Assembly (NCBI GenBank): GCA_003056425.1 | Contig: PYVY01000002.1 | Location: forward strand, 288,361-352,360 | Length of the DNA stretch: 64,000 nt | Source of the DNA: Alteromonas indica | GTDB taxonomy: Bacteria > Pseudomonadota > Gammaproteobacteria > Enterobacterales > Alteromonadaceae | Reading direction: 5' to 3' | In this document: one piece after another, positions 63,895-64,000 of the stretch | How positions within the stretch are numbered: position 1 is the stretch's first letter | How the letters are laid out: each line of letters opens with the position of its first letter | Notes under the pieces: model-generated | Told to the model about the DNA's origin: nothing | The model's input: only the letters and a program-made list of their open reading frames with translations | The model's database searches: none | Translations under genes and position numbers: made by a program

Positions 63895-64000
63895 TAATTG
63901 AAGAGTTTGATCATGGCTCAGATTGAACGCTGGCGGCAGGCCTAACACATGCAAGTCGAACGGTAACATTTCTAGCTTGCTAGAAGATGACGAGTGGCGG
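63895..64000 (+). rRNA. rrs: 16S ribosomal RNA, 5' end (cut by window edge)
   Basis: Starts around 63895 (AATTGAAGAGTTTGATCATG), with the universal AGAGTTTGATCATGGCTCAG primer region and GAACGCTGGCGGCAGGCCTA. The V1 loop (TAACATTTCTAGCTTGCTAG) resembles Alteromonas-type 16S. Only the first ~106 bases are present. Confidence 0.97.

Noticed and set aside
1..64000. CRISPR array, tRNA genes, prophage or restriction/defence system
   Set aside because: No regularly spaced repeats, tRNA-like cloverleafs, phage structural genes or known defence proteins were seen.

Overview
The window is a chromosomal segment of a marine-type gammaproteobacterium, most likely an Alteromonadaceae member (Alteromonas/Salinimonas relatives). 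The evidence is the ribH-nusB-thiL-pgpA, dxs-ispA-xseB and pomAB order, the sodium-type PomAB motor, a BetT-like transporter, and the first ~106 nt of a 16S rRNA gene with an Alteromonas-like V1 region at the right edge. No taxonomic search could be run.

Layout. (1) 1-8.2 kb is core: riboflavin/thiamine/phospholipid genes facing the isoprenoid genes dxs-ispA-xseB, then pomA-pomB closed by a bidirectional terminator. (2) 8.2-14.9 kb is an ECF sigma/ChrR stress-response block. A leftward operon (NTF2-like, SDR, FAD oxidoreductase, DUF1365, Cfa) and a rightward LON-domain gene diverge from two look-alike promoters, followed by rpoE-chrR. It probably remodels membrane lipids under singlet-oxygen-type stress. 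(3) 15.5-20.9 kb is core: bamD, rluD, pgeF and clpB with a sigma-32-like promoter. (4) 21.1-24.7 kb holds a PrsT-like TPR protein and a PEP-CTERM protein with a sigma-54-like promoter.

(5) 24.9-54.5 kb is an accessory region bracketed by an imperfect 56-bp direct repeat. It starts with a stand-alone tryptophanyl-tRNA synthetase that contains no tryptophan. Upstream lies a short leader ORF with tandem Trp codons and a classical attenuator layout (the most interesting item here). Next come an IS481 remnant, two decayed AraC genes around a VOC/SDR/TetR set with a double operator, and a large copper island: DUF305, glutaredoxin-MauE, copLAB, a second copL-like gene, DUF411, cusCBA, two PepSY proteins (one fused to an NqrF-like flavoreductase) and copCD. 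It ends with a resolvase remnant, a sterol-desaturase-like gene, AraC, a MerR/CDF metal module cut off inside a czcC-like gene, and a decayed TniA/TniB/TniQ transposon.

(6) 54.5-64 kb returns to the backbone: a gene-poor stretch, betT, a double histidine kinase/double receiver protein, pssA, and an rrn promoter with boxB/boxA leading into 16S rRNA. Calls rest on reading the sequence and on family knowledge; no database search was possible.
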